Shown here: in pieces, positions 22,146 through 33,556 of the stretch
Layout of the letters: each line of letters starts with the position of its first letter
How positions within the stretch are numbered: the stretch's first letter is position 1
Assembly: GCA_028829895.1 (NCBI GenBank)
Contig: CM054181.1
Span: 68,067,259 to 68,131,258, forward strand
Direction of reading: 5' to 3'
DNA: 64,000 nt
Source of the DNA: Sinotaia quadrata
Lineage: Eukaryota > Mollusca > Gastropoda > Architaenioglossa > Viviparidae
The notes under the pieces: generated by a model
What the model was told of the DNA's origin: nothing
Databases searched by the model: none
The model's input: only the letters and a program-made list of their open reading frames with translations
Translations under genes and position numbers: made by a program

Positions 22146-24290
22146 CTGCTTTGTTTGGTCATATAAACAACTGAATCCCTGAGAAAACAGCACTACTCTT
22201 CGAGAGTGTACACGTATCGGCGTTTGAATTTCTCCACTATTATATTAGCACTTTCATGAATGAAAACCAGCCCTTCAAGGTTTCCCACACGCTGCGCGTC
22301 GCCAAGTCGTAAAGATTGGACCAATGAGAGCTCACTTGCTTGTGGTTTGGGAAATTCCTGCCCTAAGTAGGTCAAACAATTGACCTTGCAAGACTAGTCA
22401 GAAAAAGCTGTTTAAGAAGGCCCGCGAAGCAGTCACCAGCTGTGTAATAAATGCGTAGAGCAAGTGTGAACTTGTGTAAATTTTCCTCACTAGTGCAGGC
22501 TCCTACTGGTAGGCCTATATAACGGCTTCGATCGGCGGTTTTCCTAATTGGCCGCTCCCAACCTCAAATGCCCTGTAAATAATTTATTTTGCATTTTTAT
22601 AAGAAAGTTTGACTCTGACTTTTGCACATCCATGCGTCATATAACCGCTTCAAATGAATTCTCACCGGTTCTTGATCAAGGACAATGTGAAGGTCACAAT
22701 AAGCATGTTAATCGAATCTTTCTTGCATACTTGCTTTAATTCTTCATGTACTGTTGTCAGTGCGATAATGGAATAAAAAAAACGGGGCGTGTTCATACGG
22801 GATTTTCTATGACAAGGGGCGGACTTGTGGTTGTCAGTGTCAGTTTATTTCTGCTCAGCGCATGCGTAGCTAATTACAGTGAGTCCAGTCTAGGCAGGCA
22901 ATAGGCCTACGTAGACGTGTTAACGATATGTAAACACTGGTCGACAACGGATTGAAGTGAGAACTTGGGGGAGGGGATAGATTTTCACTGAAACAAGTCT
23001 AGACCGCATAATTTTATAATCAAAATATACAAATATATGTACGACCAACTCAAAACTTTAGAAGCCCTTTTCTCTCTCTTTCAGCTCGCAGTTTGTATTG
23101 ACTAAAAATAAAGAAGTTGCATGTGTGTTCTTGCCATATGTAGATTTGTTAGGCAGGTATCTTTATTACTTTTGTGCATGTCAGCCATTGCGGGCGTGCC
23201 AGTACTGTTTGTCAATGCCGAACAGGCATATGTTTCATGATTTCTGTCACCCAGGGTCAAATTAAGCTTCTGGTGAGGCCGTATCTTTCAGAGACTTTTT
23301 TTTTGTTTGGTGGACGCAAGTTTGTGATTATAAGTATATGGGTAATTTTAGGACACCTCTGTCACTTCTCCAGATAGGCCGGCTGCAGACAAGGGCGGGA
23401 CTTTTGCTAGTCCCTGGACATAGGCTATCAGCTGAACTCCCATCAGAAATGTGTATTAACTGCTCTACGCCACGAAACATCTTGTGTGTTTTGACACGTA
23501 GAGACTTGAACCACGTCTGACTGAAATGTCGTCGTAGCAATAGTCATAAAGCTAGGATGAGAATGAAACAGTACCATTTTCACCAAACTAAAGGTATTAA
23601 TTCATGCAATGAGTTCAAAGGCCAAAAGGAATTTAGATCAACCGTGCAAATGAGCTCAACCGATTTAGGTTTTCTGATAATAAGTATGTAACATTTCAAA
23701 GTTGTAGTCTCGATGGATATTATAATATAAGCGATGAAAAGAACGCGTTTCTGCGAGATTTTCTACGTTACCAATGTACTCAGACGAGCTTGGTGACTAG
23801 GACTAAAAGCAACTTTTGTTACTGAATGTACTCAAAGTATTTACCCGTCATATGATGGGTGGAAAATTAAAATGAATGCATTGCTAGGAACATAAACGAA
23901 TATGTTTTATAAGTGATTATAAGTCATACTGTAAGTGAAAGTTTGAGCATCATTTAGCAAATGACCTTGACCGTCGGGTTTTTTTATGAGTACTTTTATG
24001 GCTCCATTTTGTGAGCGCAACAATGCAACATAAAGTTGGCCATGTGAAAATACCGGCTCATTCAAAATATCTCCAACATTTTTGATTATAAGTCACATTG
24101 CGAGTGAAAATTTATGCATCATTTAGCAAATGATCTTGAACGTCAGTTTGTTTTATGAATACTTTGATGTTGTCTCTGTTTTGAGAACGCGACAATGCAG
24201 CATAAAGCTGACCATGTGAAAATACCGGCTCGCCATGATAACCAATTTTGAAATCAAAGAAACATTGCGCAATATTTAAATTGAACGCAA
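21883..24290. other. Intergenic, no recognisable gene
   Basis: Mostly unique sequence. It includes a (GT)18 run at 22109-22144 and a loose duplication of about 150 bp at 23930-24060 and 24085-24240 (GATTATAAGTCA.., GCATCATTTAGCAAATGA.CTTGA, CCATGTGAAAATACCGGCTC). Short ORFs at 22548, 23174 and 23338 have no recognisable similarity. Confidence 0.5.
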
Positions 24291-24304
24291 TACAATTAAC
24301 TCAT

Positions 24305-24885
24305 CGTTCACAAACAAAATGTAATACAACATTTAATAACAAAACATAGCATATCACTCAGTAACAGTTTATAGTACAAAATGTAATACAACATTTAATA
24401 ACAAAACATAGCATATCACTCAGTAACAGTTTATAGTACAAAATGTAATACAACATTTAATAACAAAACATAGCATATCACTCAGTAACAGTTTATAGTA
24501 CAAAATGTAATACAGCATTTAATAACAAAACATAGCATATCACTCAGTAACAGTTTATAGTACAAAATGTAATACAACATTTAATAATAAAACATAGCAT
24601 ATCACTCAGTAACAGTTTATAGTACAAAATTTAATACAACATTTAATAACAAAACATAGCATATCACTCAGTAACAGTTTATAGTACAAAATGTAATACA
24701 ACATTTAATAACAAAACATAGCATATCACTCAGTAACAGTTTATAGTACAAAATGTAATATAACATTTAATAACAAAACATAGCATATCACTCAGTAACA
24801 GTTTATAGTACAAAATGTAATACAGCATTTAATAACAAAACATAGCATATCACTCAGTAACAGTTTATAGTACAAAATTTAATAA
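24305..24885 (+). repeat. 62-bp minisatellite
   Basis: About nine near-identical copies of a 62-bp unit with ACAAAATGTAATACAACATT, TAATAACAAAACATAGCATA and TCACTCAGTAACAGTTTATA. Very few Gs. Confidence 0.92.
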
Positions 24886-25140
24886 CAATATATAACACAA
24901 ACACAAGACATTTAAATTGAACTGACCATTCACTAACAAAATGTAACAAATTTAATAACAATATATAACACAAACACAAGACATTTAAATTGAACTGACC
25001 ATTCACTAACAAAATGTAACAAATTTAATAACAATATATAACACAAACACAAGACATTTAAATTGAACTGACCATTCACTAACAAAATGTAACACAAATT
25101 TAATAACAAGTAACACACAAATATTTAGATTGAACTGATC
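24878..25140 (+). repeat. About 71-bp minisatellite, 3-4 copies
   Basis: Unit with TTTAATAACAATATATAACA, CAAACACAAGACATTTAAAT and TGAACTGACCATTCACTAAC. It overlaps and shares the TTTAATAACAA motif with both neighbouring arrays. Confidence 0.85.
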
Positions 25141-25785
25141 ATTCAATAACAAAATTTAATACAAATTTAATAACAGCAAATAACACACAAAACTTTAATA
25201 ACAGCAAGTAACACACATAAATTTAATAACAGCAAATAACCCACACAAATTTAATAACAGCAAATAACACACACAAATTTAATAACAACAAGTAACACAC
25301 ACAAATTTAATAACAGCAAATAACCCACACAAATTTAATAACAGCAAATAACACACACAAATTTAATAACAACAAGTAACACACACAAATTTAATAACAG
25401 CAAGTAACACACACAAATTTAATAACAACAAGTAACACACACAAATTTAATAACAACAAGTAACACACACAAATTTAATAACAACGAGTAACACACACAA
25501 ATTTAATAACAACAAGTAACACACACAAATTTAATAACAACAAGTAACACACACAAATTTAATAATAGCAAGTAACACACACATTTAATAACAGCAAGTA
25601 ACACACACAAATTTAATAACAACAAGTAACACACACAAATTTAATAACAACAAGTAACACACACAAATTTAATAATAACAAGTAACACACACATTTAATA
25701 ACAGCAAGTAACACACATAAATTTAATAACAGCAAGTAACACACACAAATTTAATAACAGCAAGTAACACACATTTAATAACTAT
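25130..25785 (+). repeat. 28-bp minisatellite (AATTTAATAACAACAAGTAA)
   Basis: More than 20 copies of a 28-bp unit, AATTTAATAACAACAAGTAA plus CACACACA. AACAAC/AACAGC and AGTAAC/AAATAAC variants alternate. Confidence 0.92.
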
Positions 25786-25854
25786 CTGCACACTTCCACA
25801 CTAAACAACAATTAACAAATAATTTTTTTACTTCGTCGACAAACGCTTTCTCCA

Positions 25855-26235
25855 CAGACAGAAAGTTTATACACACGCATCAAATATTTTTTCACAATAA
25901 CACAATTTACACACCATCACATATTTTTTTCACAATAACACAATTTACACACGCATCAAATATTTTTTCACAATAACACAATTTACACACCATCACATAT
26001 TTTTCACAATAACACAATTTACACACCATCACATATTTTTTTCACAATAACACAATTTACACACCATCACATATTTTTTCACAATAACACAATTTACACA
26101 CCATCACATATTTTTTTCACAATAACACAATTTACACACCATCACATATTTTTCACAATAACACAATTTACACACTATCAAATATTTTTTCACAATAACA
26201 CAATTTACACACTATCAAATATTTTCTTTCCCCCA
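25855..26235 (+). repeat. About 37-40-bp minisatellite (CACAATAACACAATTTACAC)
   Basis: About ten copies of CACAATAACACAATTTACAC followed by ACCATCACATATTTTTT with varying T number. Confidence 0.9.
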
Positions 26236-26845
26236 TACTAATACATAATTTTACACTCGCCGTGAAATAATTTTCACACATTAATACACAATTTTCGACT
26301 AAACGCAACATCAAATAATTATATTATTCCACACTGAAAGACAATTTTACACAAAACAAAAACTAATTATCTAACGCCAATGCAGCTTTGCACACATCAT
26401 CAAATAATTAGTCCACATGAACAATAATATTGCGCAGATTTTTACTTTATTTCCCCTCAGTCATAAACAACTGGCATAATTCATTAACAAGTGGCACATA
26501 TTTTACACACTTACAAACAATTCAGCATAATTCATCACTTTATTACCGAACAATCATAAATAGTAGGATACAATTCATCAAATTAGTATACCACAATCAT
26601 AAACAATTTGGCACAATTCCATCATAACGTTATTTCGCAATTCCACAAGCATAAACAACCCAACCCAACTATCCAATTGTCATTGAACAATCTTAAGCAG
26701 TTTGGCATATTTCATCAGATTATTGTTCTATAATCAAATACAACACCACGCTATTTGTCAACCTATTCCACAATCATAAACAACACGATACACTTCATCA
26801 AATTATATTATTCCTCACTCATATACAACTTGGCACAGTTCATCT
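26236..26845 (+). repeat. Degenerate CACAATCATAAACAA-type repeats
   Basis: Diverged copies around CACAATCATAAACAACTTGG, CACAATTCATCA and AATTATT, roughly 40-50 bp apart. This appears to be an older continuation of the G-poor block that begins at 24305. Confidence 0.6.
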
Positions 26846-27320
26846 CATTCTAACACAAACACGCTTTAGTGTAAACGCCTGCAATTGCACGCGGATTGCC
26901 TGTACACATGTTTACACTCAGAGACAGGGGTGCGTTAAGTAAATACACATATAACTGCTGACATATTGCACACGTAGAGTATGAATTTGGGGAATACGTT
27001 TTCACAACGTATGAAATAAATATTGCCATAATAACCACTCTCTCGAATACCATAAAATTCTTATAATACTCTTTTAACAAATAAATGACGTCATGATCAA
27101 TACAACAGGACTTCCGGCAACAAGGAGCAAACACACGTACCAAGAAAATATAATTAGTAATTTTTTTTTAAAAGTTCACACAGTAATCAATTAATCAGAT
27201 GAGAATGCATGTTTGTATGCGTACGCACAAACACACACACACACATATATGTATACAATTAATATTCCGTTCAAGAATACCATGCCTTCTATCTTAAAAA
27301 AATATTCAATAAACATAAAA
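26846..27320. other. Intergenic, no recognisable gene
   Basis: Unique sequence with a short (CA) run at about 27230. The 97-codon - strand ORF at 26850-27143 has no recognisable family. Confidence 0.4.
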
Positions 27321-27321
27321 C

Positions 27322-27575
<254 letters not shown>

Positions 27576-27739
27576 CTCTATCATCTGTCCATCTATCCTT
27601 CATAAAGAATAGATTTATTTACCTAATAAATTTTGCAATAAACAAATAAACTTACATACTTACTAAGGCATTTAATCATCATTAAACATACATATACTTA
27701 ATAAATTCCGAAAAAAATAATAAGTATGCATATAATGAA

Positions 27740-27860
27740 TATTGCAATAATTGATAAATATGCATATGTAATGTATCATGCAATAATCGGTAAACATGCA
27801 TATGTAATGTATCATGCAATAATCGGTAAACATGCATATGCAATGTATCATGCAATAATA
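27740..27860 (+). repeat. 36-bp repeat, about 3 copies
   Basis: Unit containing TGCATATGTAATGTATCATG and CAATAATCGGTAAACA. Confidence 0.8.
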
Positions 27861-28835
27861 TAATTAGTAAACACGTGGAAAGTAAGTCATGAAAGGACAA
27901 CACCCATCTTTATCTTGACACATTATCCAACGTCAAATAAATGAATTACAAAAGATTAAATAATACCTTATAAATTCATCTTTACAAACTAACTGTTCCA
28001 AAATTGAGAGATTCGTGGAATAAAGCTAATTTTCAAAATGAAAACAAATAATCCGATCTGAAAACTGGCTGACACGAAATCTAGATTTACAGCAGTTAAC
28101 TGTAAAATGCGAAAAAAAGCTAATTTATATACAGCTTTGTGCACCATAAAGTATAATTTTGATATTTTTTTTTAGGCCATGAATTTTTTTTTTTATAAGA
28201 CCTTTATATTTTTTTCATAAGAAAAGAAGGCTTTTGATAAAATATATAAATTGAGGAAAATCACTATTAAAGTATGATTCTGTTTTAACACTTATCTCAG
28301 TTTTCAATTTACAGTTTTCTTAAAGCGCACACAATTTTATTACTTTATGAGCAAAATTTTATGTACGTTAGAATAGCTTTTAGTACTGTAGCCGTATTTC
28401 TAGACACACGTATGCTTTACTTCCACAAATACTTACCTACTAGGTCAAATTGCATTTTTATTATTGAAAGTTTGTCAAGAATAAGTGAATTCATCACTTC
28501 AAATGCTAAATTATATTTGAAAAGTAAACAAACAATTTAAATGTTGTTACTTTGTCCAATATTTCAATCACTTGTTGTATTCGTTATTTAAAAGGATGCA
28601 AAAAGAATTAATTACGAACATTTATTACATAAATTTCAGTAATTGGGAAAGAAAAGAAAATATTACATTAGAAAATGTTCACACGCCCGCACGCACACAC
28701 ACACACACACACAACTGTGCGCATGTTCATTTGCTGCCTGTACAATGAAGTCAAATTGATATTCACTAATATTATTATCATTAGTTTTGCATGTTTATAC
28801 ATTCTACTGTTTTGGGGACACGTCTGTATAAATAT
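27861..28835. other. Intergenic, possible distal 3' flank of the C/EBP gene
   Basis: AT-rich sequence with a short (CA)n at about 28692-28712. No gene recognised. Confidence 0.4.
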
Positions 28836-28919
28836 TTATTTAAAACATAATTGCAATTCAGCATTTGTGCTTTGGAAGAAAATTACTTTTATAGCAGCGT
28901 GCTACGTCATTAATTTATT
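28836..28919 (-). terminator. Candidate poly(A) signals of the C/EBP transcript
   Basis: On the - strand, AATAAA occurs at 28914-28919 (about 390 nt past the stop codon) and again at 28836-28841. Either could end the transcript; which is used cannot be told from sequence. Confidence 0.35.
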
Positions 28920-29218
28920 TACATTTATAGTGTTTCAAATGACTACATGCACAGACTCGTTAAAGAAATCATTTTACATACGTTTGTACACGCACAGAAA
29001 CACATGCACACACACTCACATACACATACACACGCACAACTGTTTACACTGAAAATACTGCCATGTTTGGAAAATCAAGTCACGTGATGGAGGGAAAGAG
29101 AAGACAGTGACGTCGCGGAGAACAATAAGTACAGTTTAAAATGAAACATTTCCTCAAATCTGGAACTAGAAATCAGCCAAACAGCTTCGTTAAGAAAAAA
29201 GTCTGGACTACCACGGCC

Positions 29219-29321
29219 TTGTCGGGAAAACGATGATAGAGGAGAGAGCCGTCGTTAGTTAAGATATCCCTTGTCGGGAAACGGTACTAGAATGGACAGC
29301 AGTTGTTAGCGAAGATATCCT
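29219..29321 (-). repeat. Two-copy direct repeat spanning the C/EBP stop codon
   Basis: Copies 29219-29270 and 29271-29321 each begin TTGTCGGGAAA and end GTTAG(T/C)(T/G)AAGATATCC on the + strand. The copy at 29271-29321 contains the last codons (GGATATCTTCGC, GYLR) and the TAA of the bZIP gene; the other lies in its 3' UTR. Confidence 0.8.
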
Positions 29322-30211
29322 TTGGACGTTATGAGCTGGTTAGTCAGAAATTCGACTTTTTTCGCCAAGAAATCATTCTGTTCTGTTAGATACCTTATCT
29401 GTTCCGACATTTCCCGCTGTCGCAGCTTTGCTTTGGCACGGCTCTTCCGGACGGCCACATTGTTACGCGACCGTTTCTCATTGTACTCGGGACTGCCCCT
29501 GGGTAACTGCCGACGCTTGGATTCGCCCTTTGTGCTTTCGCTGCTGCGACAAGGAGATGCAGGCCCATATGCAGTCGTGGTGGTAGACGACACGGGCGTG
29601 GATGGCATACTGGCGTGGGGGTTGGATCTAGGGCAAACTTCCTCTTGTCCGTACTGATCGCTGGCGTCGCAGTAAGAAAAATCCGACAAGACGCTGGTGA
29701 TGGTGGCGGGAAGCAGGTGTTGGTAGCCACCAGGGGAGGTAACGCAGTCGTCGTCGGGCAAGACCTGACTCACTTCCTCTGAAGACAACGGTTGCAGGAA
29801 GTTCTCCGTCTGCTGCATGAAGGAGCACGGTGCAGTGCTGGACACCAGCGGGATCTGGGGTTCGAAAGCCACGTTGCTGCCAAAGCTGGGATTGGGCAGC
29901 CGCTCGATGTCCGTCAGGTACTGGTTGGTGATGGAATCGGACAAGGTGATCAAGTCCGAGATCTCGGACGTGGTATTGGCGAGCGTGGGGCTATCACTCC
30001 CGGAGCTGGTGACGGCGCTGGCCCAGTCCGAGGTGCTGGTCTCTGACTGAGAATGGTGGTTGACCCATTCCAGAGTTCTGCTGTAGCTGTTCATGGACAA
30101 GATGCTATTCGAGTCAGTGCTAAGGTGGCAGAAAGACGAAGTTAAACTCGGGCTAGCATTGAAGGAAGACAGAGGTGATGTACTGTACATCGGAGGAAAT
30201 TCACACAACAT
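29306..30211 (-). CDS. C/EBP-family bZIP transcription factor (ApC/EBP-like), intronless
   Basis: Nuclear DNA-binding factor, 301 residues, in one exon like most animal C/EBP genes. The bZIP domain is C-terminal. Its basic region at about 245-265 reads EKRSRNNVAVRKSRAKAKLR, with the C/EBP signature RNNxAVRKSRxKAK. The zipper has Leu at 275, 282 and 289 plus Val286 and Leu293; the next heptad position is Ser296 where C/EBPs often have Leu, and the protein stops at 301. The N-terminal 235 residues are Ser/Thr rich and disordered-looking. LITLSDSITNQYLTDIERLP at 88-107 resembles an activation box. S/T-P sites near 205 and 219 could be kinase targets. ATG 30211 has a purine at -3 and is the first in frame. 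In Aplysia a C/EBP is an immediate-early gene for long-term synaptic change; a role here is inference. Orthology to ApC/EBP rather than another C/EBP subtype is not proven. Confidence 0.92.
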   Translation of the reverse strand: MLCEFPPMYSTSPLSSFNASPSLTSSFCHLSTDSNSILSMNSYSRTLEWVNHHSQSETSTSDWASAVTSSGSDSPTLANTTSEISDLITLSDSITNQYLTDIERLPNPSFGSNVAFEPQIPLVSSTAPCSFMQQTENFLQPLSSEEVSQVLPDDDCVTSPGGYQHLLPATITSVLSDFSYCDASDQYGQEEVCPRSNPHASMPSTPVSSTTTTAYGPASPCRSSESTKGESKRRQLPRGSPEYNEKRSRNNVAVRKSRAKAKLRQREMSEQIRYLTEQNDFLAKKVEFLTNQLITSKGYLR

Positions 30212-30325
30212 GTCAAGATTCTGTTTCCTAACTAGCCTGGAAAAGAAAGAACTGCTCCACAGCCTGAAAAAGATGAAATCGGCGGGTGACTCAATAACGT
30301 CTTCTGTTCAAAATGTCGCGCGACA

Positions 30326-30439
30326 CTATTTAATCAGAGCACCGACTGTTTGCGACACACGAAAACGGCTCAACGAGATTTCCTGCGCGCTGAAATATTG
30401 TCGTCTTCTTTCATGGAAGTGCCAGCTGGGCGTTAGCAT
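30326..30439 (-). CDS. Upstream ORF 1 of the C/EBP transcript (37 codons)
   Basis: Starts ATGCTAACGCCC and ends ATTAAATAG. The peptide has no recognisable family. It starts very close to the predicted cap site, so it may be skipped. Listed because its position suggests regulation of downstream initiation. Confidence 0.25.
   Translation of the reverse strand: MLTPSWHFHERRRQYFSAQEISLSRFRVSQTVGALIK
30370..30414 (-). CDS. Upstream ORF 2 of the C/EBP transcript (14 codons)
   Basis: ATG AAA GAA GAC ... CGT TGA, overlapping uORF 1 in another frame. Context TTCCATGA is only moderate. Function inferred only from position. Confidence 0.25.
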   Translation of the reverse strand: MKEDDNISARRKSR

Positions 30440-30479
30440 GACTTTGACCAACTGTGAGCACCCGGCTCGTTGCGTCTCG

Positions 30480-30489
30480 CTTTATAAGG
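30480..30489 (-). promoter_or_regulatory. TATA-like box of the C/EBP gene, overlapping a CArG-like motif
   Basis: The - strand reads CCTTATAAAG. TATAAAG is a good TATA box 275 bp upstream of the ATG; the same ten bases are one mismatch from a CArG box (CC, six A/T, GG). Immediate-early genes often carry CArG boxes, but here the overlap with TATA makes TATA the simpler reading. Confidence 0.5.
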
Positions 30490-31495
30490 AGCCCTGTGTC
30501 GGTATATCACCAACCGTGTCAGATTCGCTCCAATTGCTCGCTCAAACTCAAGGCCTGAGAGAAATATTTCCGCCTTAGAAAGCATTTACCTTAGCATTAC
30601 CCGGCAGAGCGGAGCCGTACGTTCAATATTTTTAACCCTTTACAGAAAGTTTACACTGTGCTGCCCAGTCAGCGCCAGTGCTTACTTTCTAATCAATGAC
30701 TGATCGAAGACTGATCGTTGACTGGTCGATGACTGATCAATGACTGATCAACTGGCATCCCTCAGATTCTCGGGGTTATTTTTATTATGAAGACAAATAT
30801 GTGCAATTTTTCATGTTAGTCATCGATGTGAGATTTTGAATTAAAAAAAAATAATGATTGATAAAAATATAATTGTTTACTTTCTATATTTCAATTTTAA
30901 AAATATTTCCCACAAGCACACGCACCCCCCCCCCCAAGTCCACCCGCATATATATAAGTGTTTTCAAGCGGCGAGCAGATCACTTAATAAACAATAGTTA
31001 TCTAGCACCCCAAAATTATGTGCAGACATCGATTACAATAAAAAAAAATTTCAAACGATTCTTTGTACAGTTTTACCAATTTTAAAGGTAAATTATACTT
31101 ATTGCTATGCAATGCAATGTAAAGGTACGAACCCTTAGCGAGAGCTGACATTTGTTTAAAAGCACGTTGATAATATTAGATTTGGTGGGAAATCGTGTCG
31201 TTTTATATCCTTGCTCAGAATCACCCACCCGACCCACATACATGGTCTTTGATAAATAAATAACACATAGATACACAGACAGAATATGCAGACAAATACA
31301 CGCTTATACACCCGCACTTACATACAAAAAACCCCTTTAATTTATGTATTTTCTTACACATACATTTTGCATATGAATACAATCAGTTAGTAAAGTAATT
31401 GTGCACAAGAAATTTGAATCAATATTTTTACTAATCTAACTTAAAGTTTGACATGTATTTTCGTAAGTTAGCCATTTAATAGTACATCTTACCCT
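30490..31495. other. Upstream flank of the C/EBP gene and intergenic DNA
   Basis: At 30690-30758, about six loose copies of TGACTGATCGA/TGACTGATCAA. A run of 12 or more C at about 30925. No gene recognised; short ORFs at 30873 and 31082 are not convincing. Confidence 0.5.
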
Positions 31496-31497
31496 TC

Positions 31498-31795
31498 TTA
31501 TTAAGGTTGTCTTTATTTAAAATCGTCTTTATTTAAGGTTGTCTTTATTTAAAATCGTCTTTATTTAAGGTTGTCTTTATTTAAAGTCCTCTTTATTTAA
31601 GGTTGTCTTTATTTAAAATCGTCTTTATTTAAGGTTGTCTTTATTTAAAATCGTCTTTATTTAAGGTTGTCTTTATTTAAAGTCCTCTTTATTTAAGGTT
31701 GTCTTTATTTAAAGTCCTCGCTATTTATGGTTGTCTTAATTTAAGGCTGTCTTATATTTAAGATTGTCTTAATTTAAGGTTGTCTTTGACATGTA
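31498..31795 (+). repeat. 16/32-bp minisatellite (TTGTCTTTATTTAAAATCGT)
   Basis: Alternating GGTTGTCTTTATTTAA and AATCGTCTTTATTTAA (or AGTCCTCTTTATTTAA) units, so a 16-bp monomer organised as 32-bp dimers, about 18 monomers. Confidence 0.9.
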
Positions 31796-32250
31796 AAGAA
31801 TAATAATAATGACGTAAAAGAATGTTCCTCTTTTAAAAAAATGATCTGAACGCTCTACTATGCCCATTTTGTACTTGATATCGGTAACTAGTCAAGTTAC
31901 ACTAATACTCATGTTACAGATGTAACAAAGAGCACATTAGGAAGTGACCACACAGTTCATTAAAAAGGACCCCGAGAACACGAGAATAAAGACTCGTAGA
32001 ATCACAGGTCAAACTGCCCTGAAAGTGGCGTGATCATGTCTGAGTTCAGTTTCATTCTAGAATGCTGGATTCTTGTATGAGCAAGGACGTTCACCATACC
32101 TTCTGTGTTGTTGTCATAGCAACACTAAATATAAGACTGTCAGAAACACAAATTACGTATCGAAATGCATCAAAGTATGGATGAGATTAGATAATTCTTG
32201 GGCTGAAGTTAATCTCGTGCTTGATTTTATAGTGAACTTGCAATCAGTGT
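31796..32250. other. Intergenic, no recognisable gene
   Basis: Unique AT-rich sequence; nothing recognised. Confidence 0.4.
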
Positions 32251-32715
32251 AGGAAGTGGTTAGACTATATAGCAAGTGGTTCGACTCTATAGCAAGTGGT
32301 TCGACTCTGTAGCAAGTGGTTCGACTCTATAGCGAACATTCAGTGTAGCAAGTGGTTCGACTCTATAGCGAACATTCAGTGTAGCAAGTGGTTCGACTCT
32401 ATAGCGAACATTCAGTGTAGGAAGTGGTTCGACTCTATAGCGAACATTAAGTGTAGGAAGTGGTTCATCTCTATAGAAAGTGGTTCTACTTTATAGCGAA
32501 CATTCAGTGTAGGAAGTGGGTTCAACTCTATAGCAAATATTCAGTGTAGGAAGTGGGTTCGACTCTATAGCAAATATTCAGTGTAGGAAGTGGGTTCGAC
32601 TCTATAGCAAATATTCAGTGTAGGAAGTGAGTTCGACTCTATAGCAAATATTCAGTGTGGGAAGTGGGTTCGACTCTATAGCAAATATTAAGTGTAGGAA
32701 GTGAGTTCATTCCTA
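32251..32715 (+). repeat. 36-bp minisatellite (AAGTGGTTCGACTCTATAGC)
   Basis: About 13 copies with AAGTGGTTCGACTCTATAGC followed by GAACATTCAGTGTAGC or AAATATTCAGTGTAGG. Early copies are truncated 18-bp versions; later ones carry an extra G (GTGGGTTC). Confidence 0.9.
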
Positions 32716-32892
32716 CATCAGTCAGGACTCTAAGAGTAATCCGAGAAGTTGTTTAGAATTTACAGACTTTTCTGCAGCAGAACATCAATTTAGAAAAGAG
32801 TTGCAGCAATCAGTCAAGTTTTTATCGCACTAACGAATATTTTTGTTGTTGCTTCGACTTAATGTATTCTTGTTAATTTATTCATATCATAA

Positions 32893-33115
32893 TCCAGGCA
32901 GACTGTTCTATATTGTTCCAGGCAGACTGTTCTATATTGTTCCAGGCATACGGTTCTATATTGTTCCAGGCATACGGTTCTATATTGTTCCAGGCAGACT
33001 GTTCTATATTGTTCCGGCAGACTGTTCTATATTGTTCCAGACAGACTGTTCTATATTGTTCCAGGCAGACTGTTCCATACTGCTCCAGACATACTTTTCT
33101 ACTTTATTCATGACC
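32893..33115 (+). repeat. 24-bp minisatellite (CTGTTCTATATTGTTCCAGG)
   Basis: About nine copies of CTGTTCTATATTGTTCCAGG plus CAGA or CATA. The period of eight codons creates a + ORF with repeating LFYIVPGR, taken as an artefact. Confidence 0.9.
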
Positions 33116-33472
33116 ATCATACTTATATCATCCCAAGCATGCTGTTCTACTTTAGACATTGATATCACGAGGGTAATGTCGAGGGTGACACGTATAGTTG
33201 TCAAGATTGGCAAAATTTGATAGGAATGCCATTGATGTCAATTGTGGGAGAAGATATTTCATTTTTGAAGTATTCATTCCTTGACCAATGCAATCCTATC
33301 CTTTGTGCTCTGGCGAAGATCATGGGGGACAAATTCAATCTTCAGTGTACTGAATAGTAGCATTGATTAATCCGATGCCAGACTTAAACATATAAATGAT
33401 GTCAGTATTCAGCTCGCCTGACACTGATGACCATTTAGGTTGAGAGAAGATGTTGTTTAGAGAGCAGACAGA

Positions 33473-33556
<84 letters not shown>

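Larger units (their letters stand above)
30212..30455 (-). promoter_or_regulatory. C/EBP 5' leader with two uORFs and AP-1-like site
   Basis: If transcription starts about 30 bp past the TATA-like box, the leader is about 245 nt. It contains an upstream ATG at 30439 opening 37 codons (stop at 30326-30328) and another at 30414 opening 14 codons (stop at 30370-30372). Both end before the main start. TGACTCA, a perfect AP-1 core, lies at 30287-30293 beside an ATAACGTCT half-CRE-like sequence. Vertebrate C/EBP mRNAs also use uORFs, so translational control is plausible. Confidence 0.5.

Noticed and set aside
30093..30578. 161-codon + strand ORF opposite the C/EBP start and promoter
   Set aside because: Its first part is antisense to the bZIP coding region and the rest to its leader and promoter; no recognisable protein features.
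32251..32715. tRNA-like GGTTCGACTC motifs
   Set aside because: The T-loop-like GGTTCGA is part of the 36-bp minisatellite; there is no cloverleaf or A box at the right distance.
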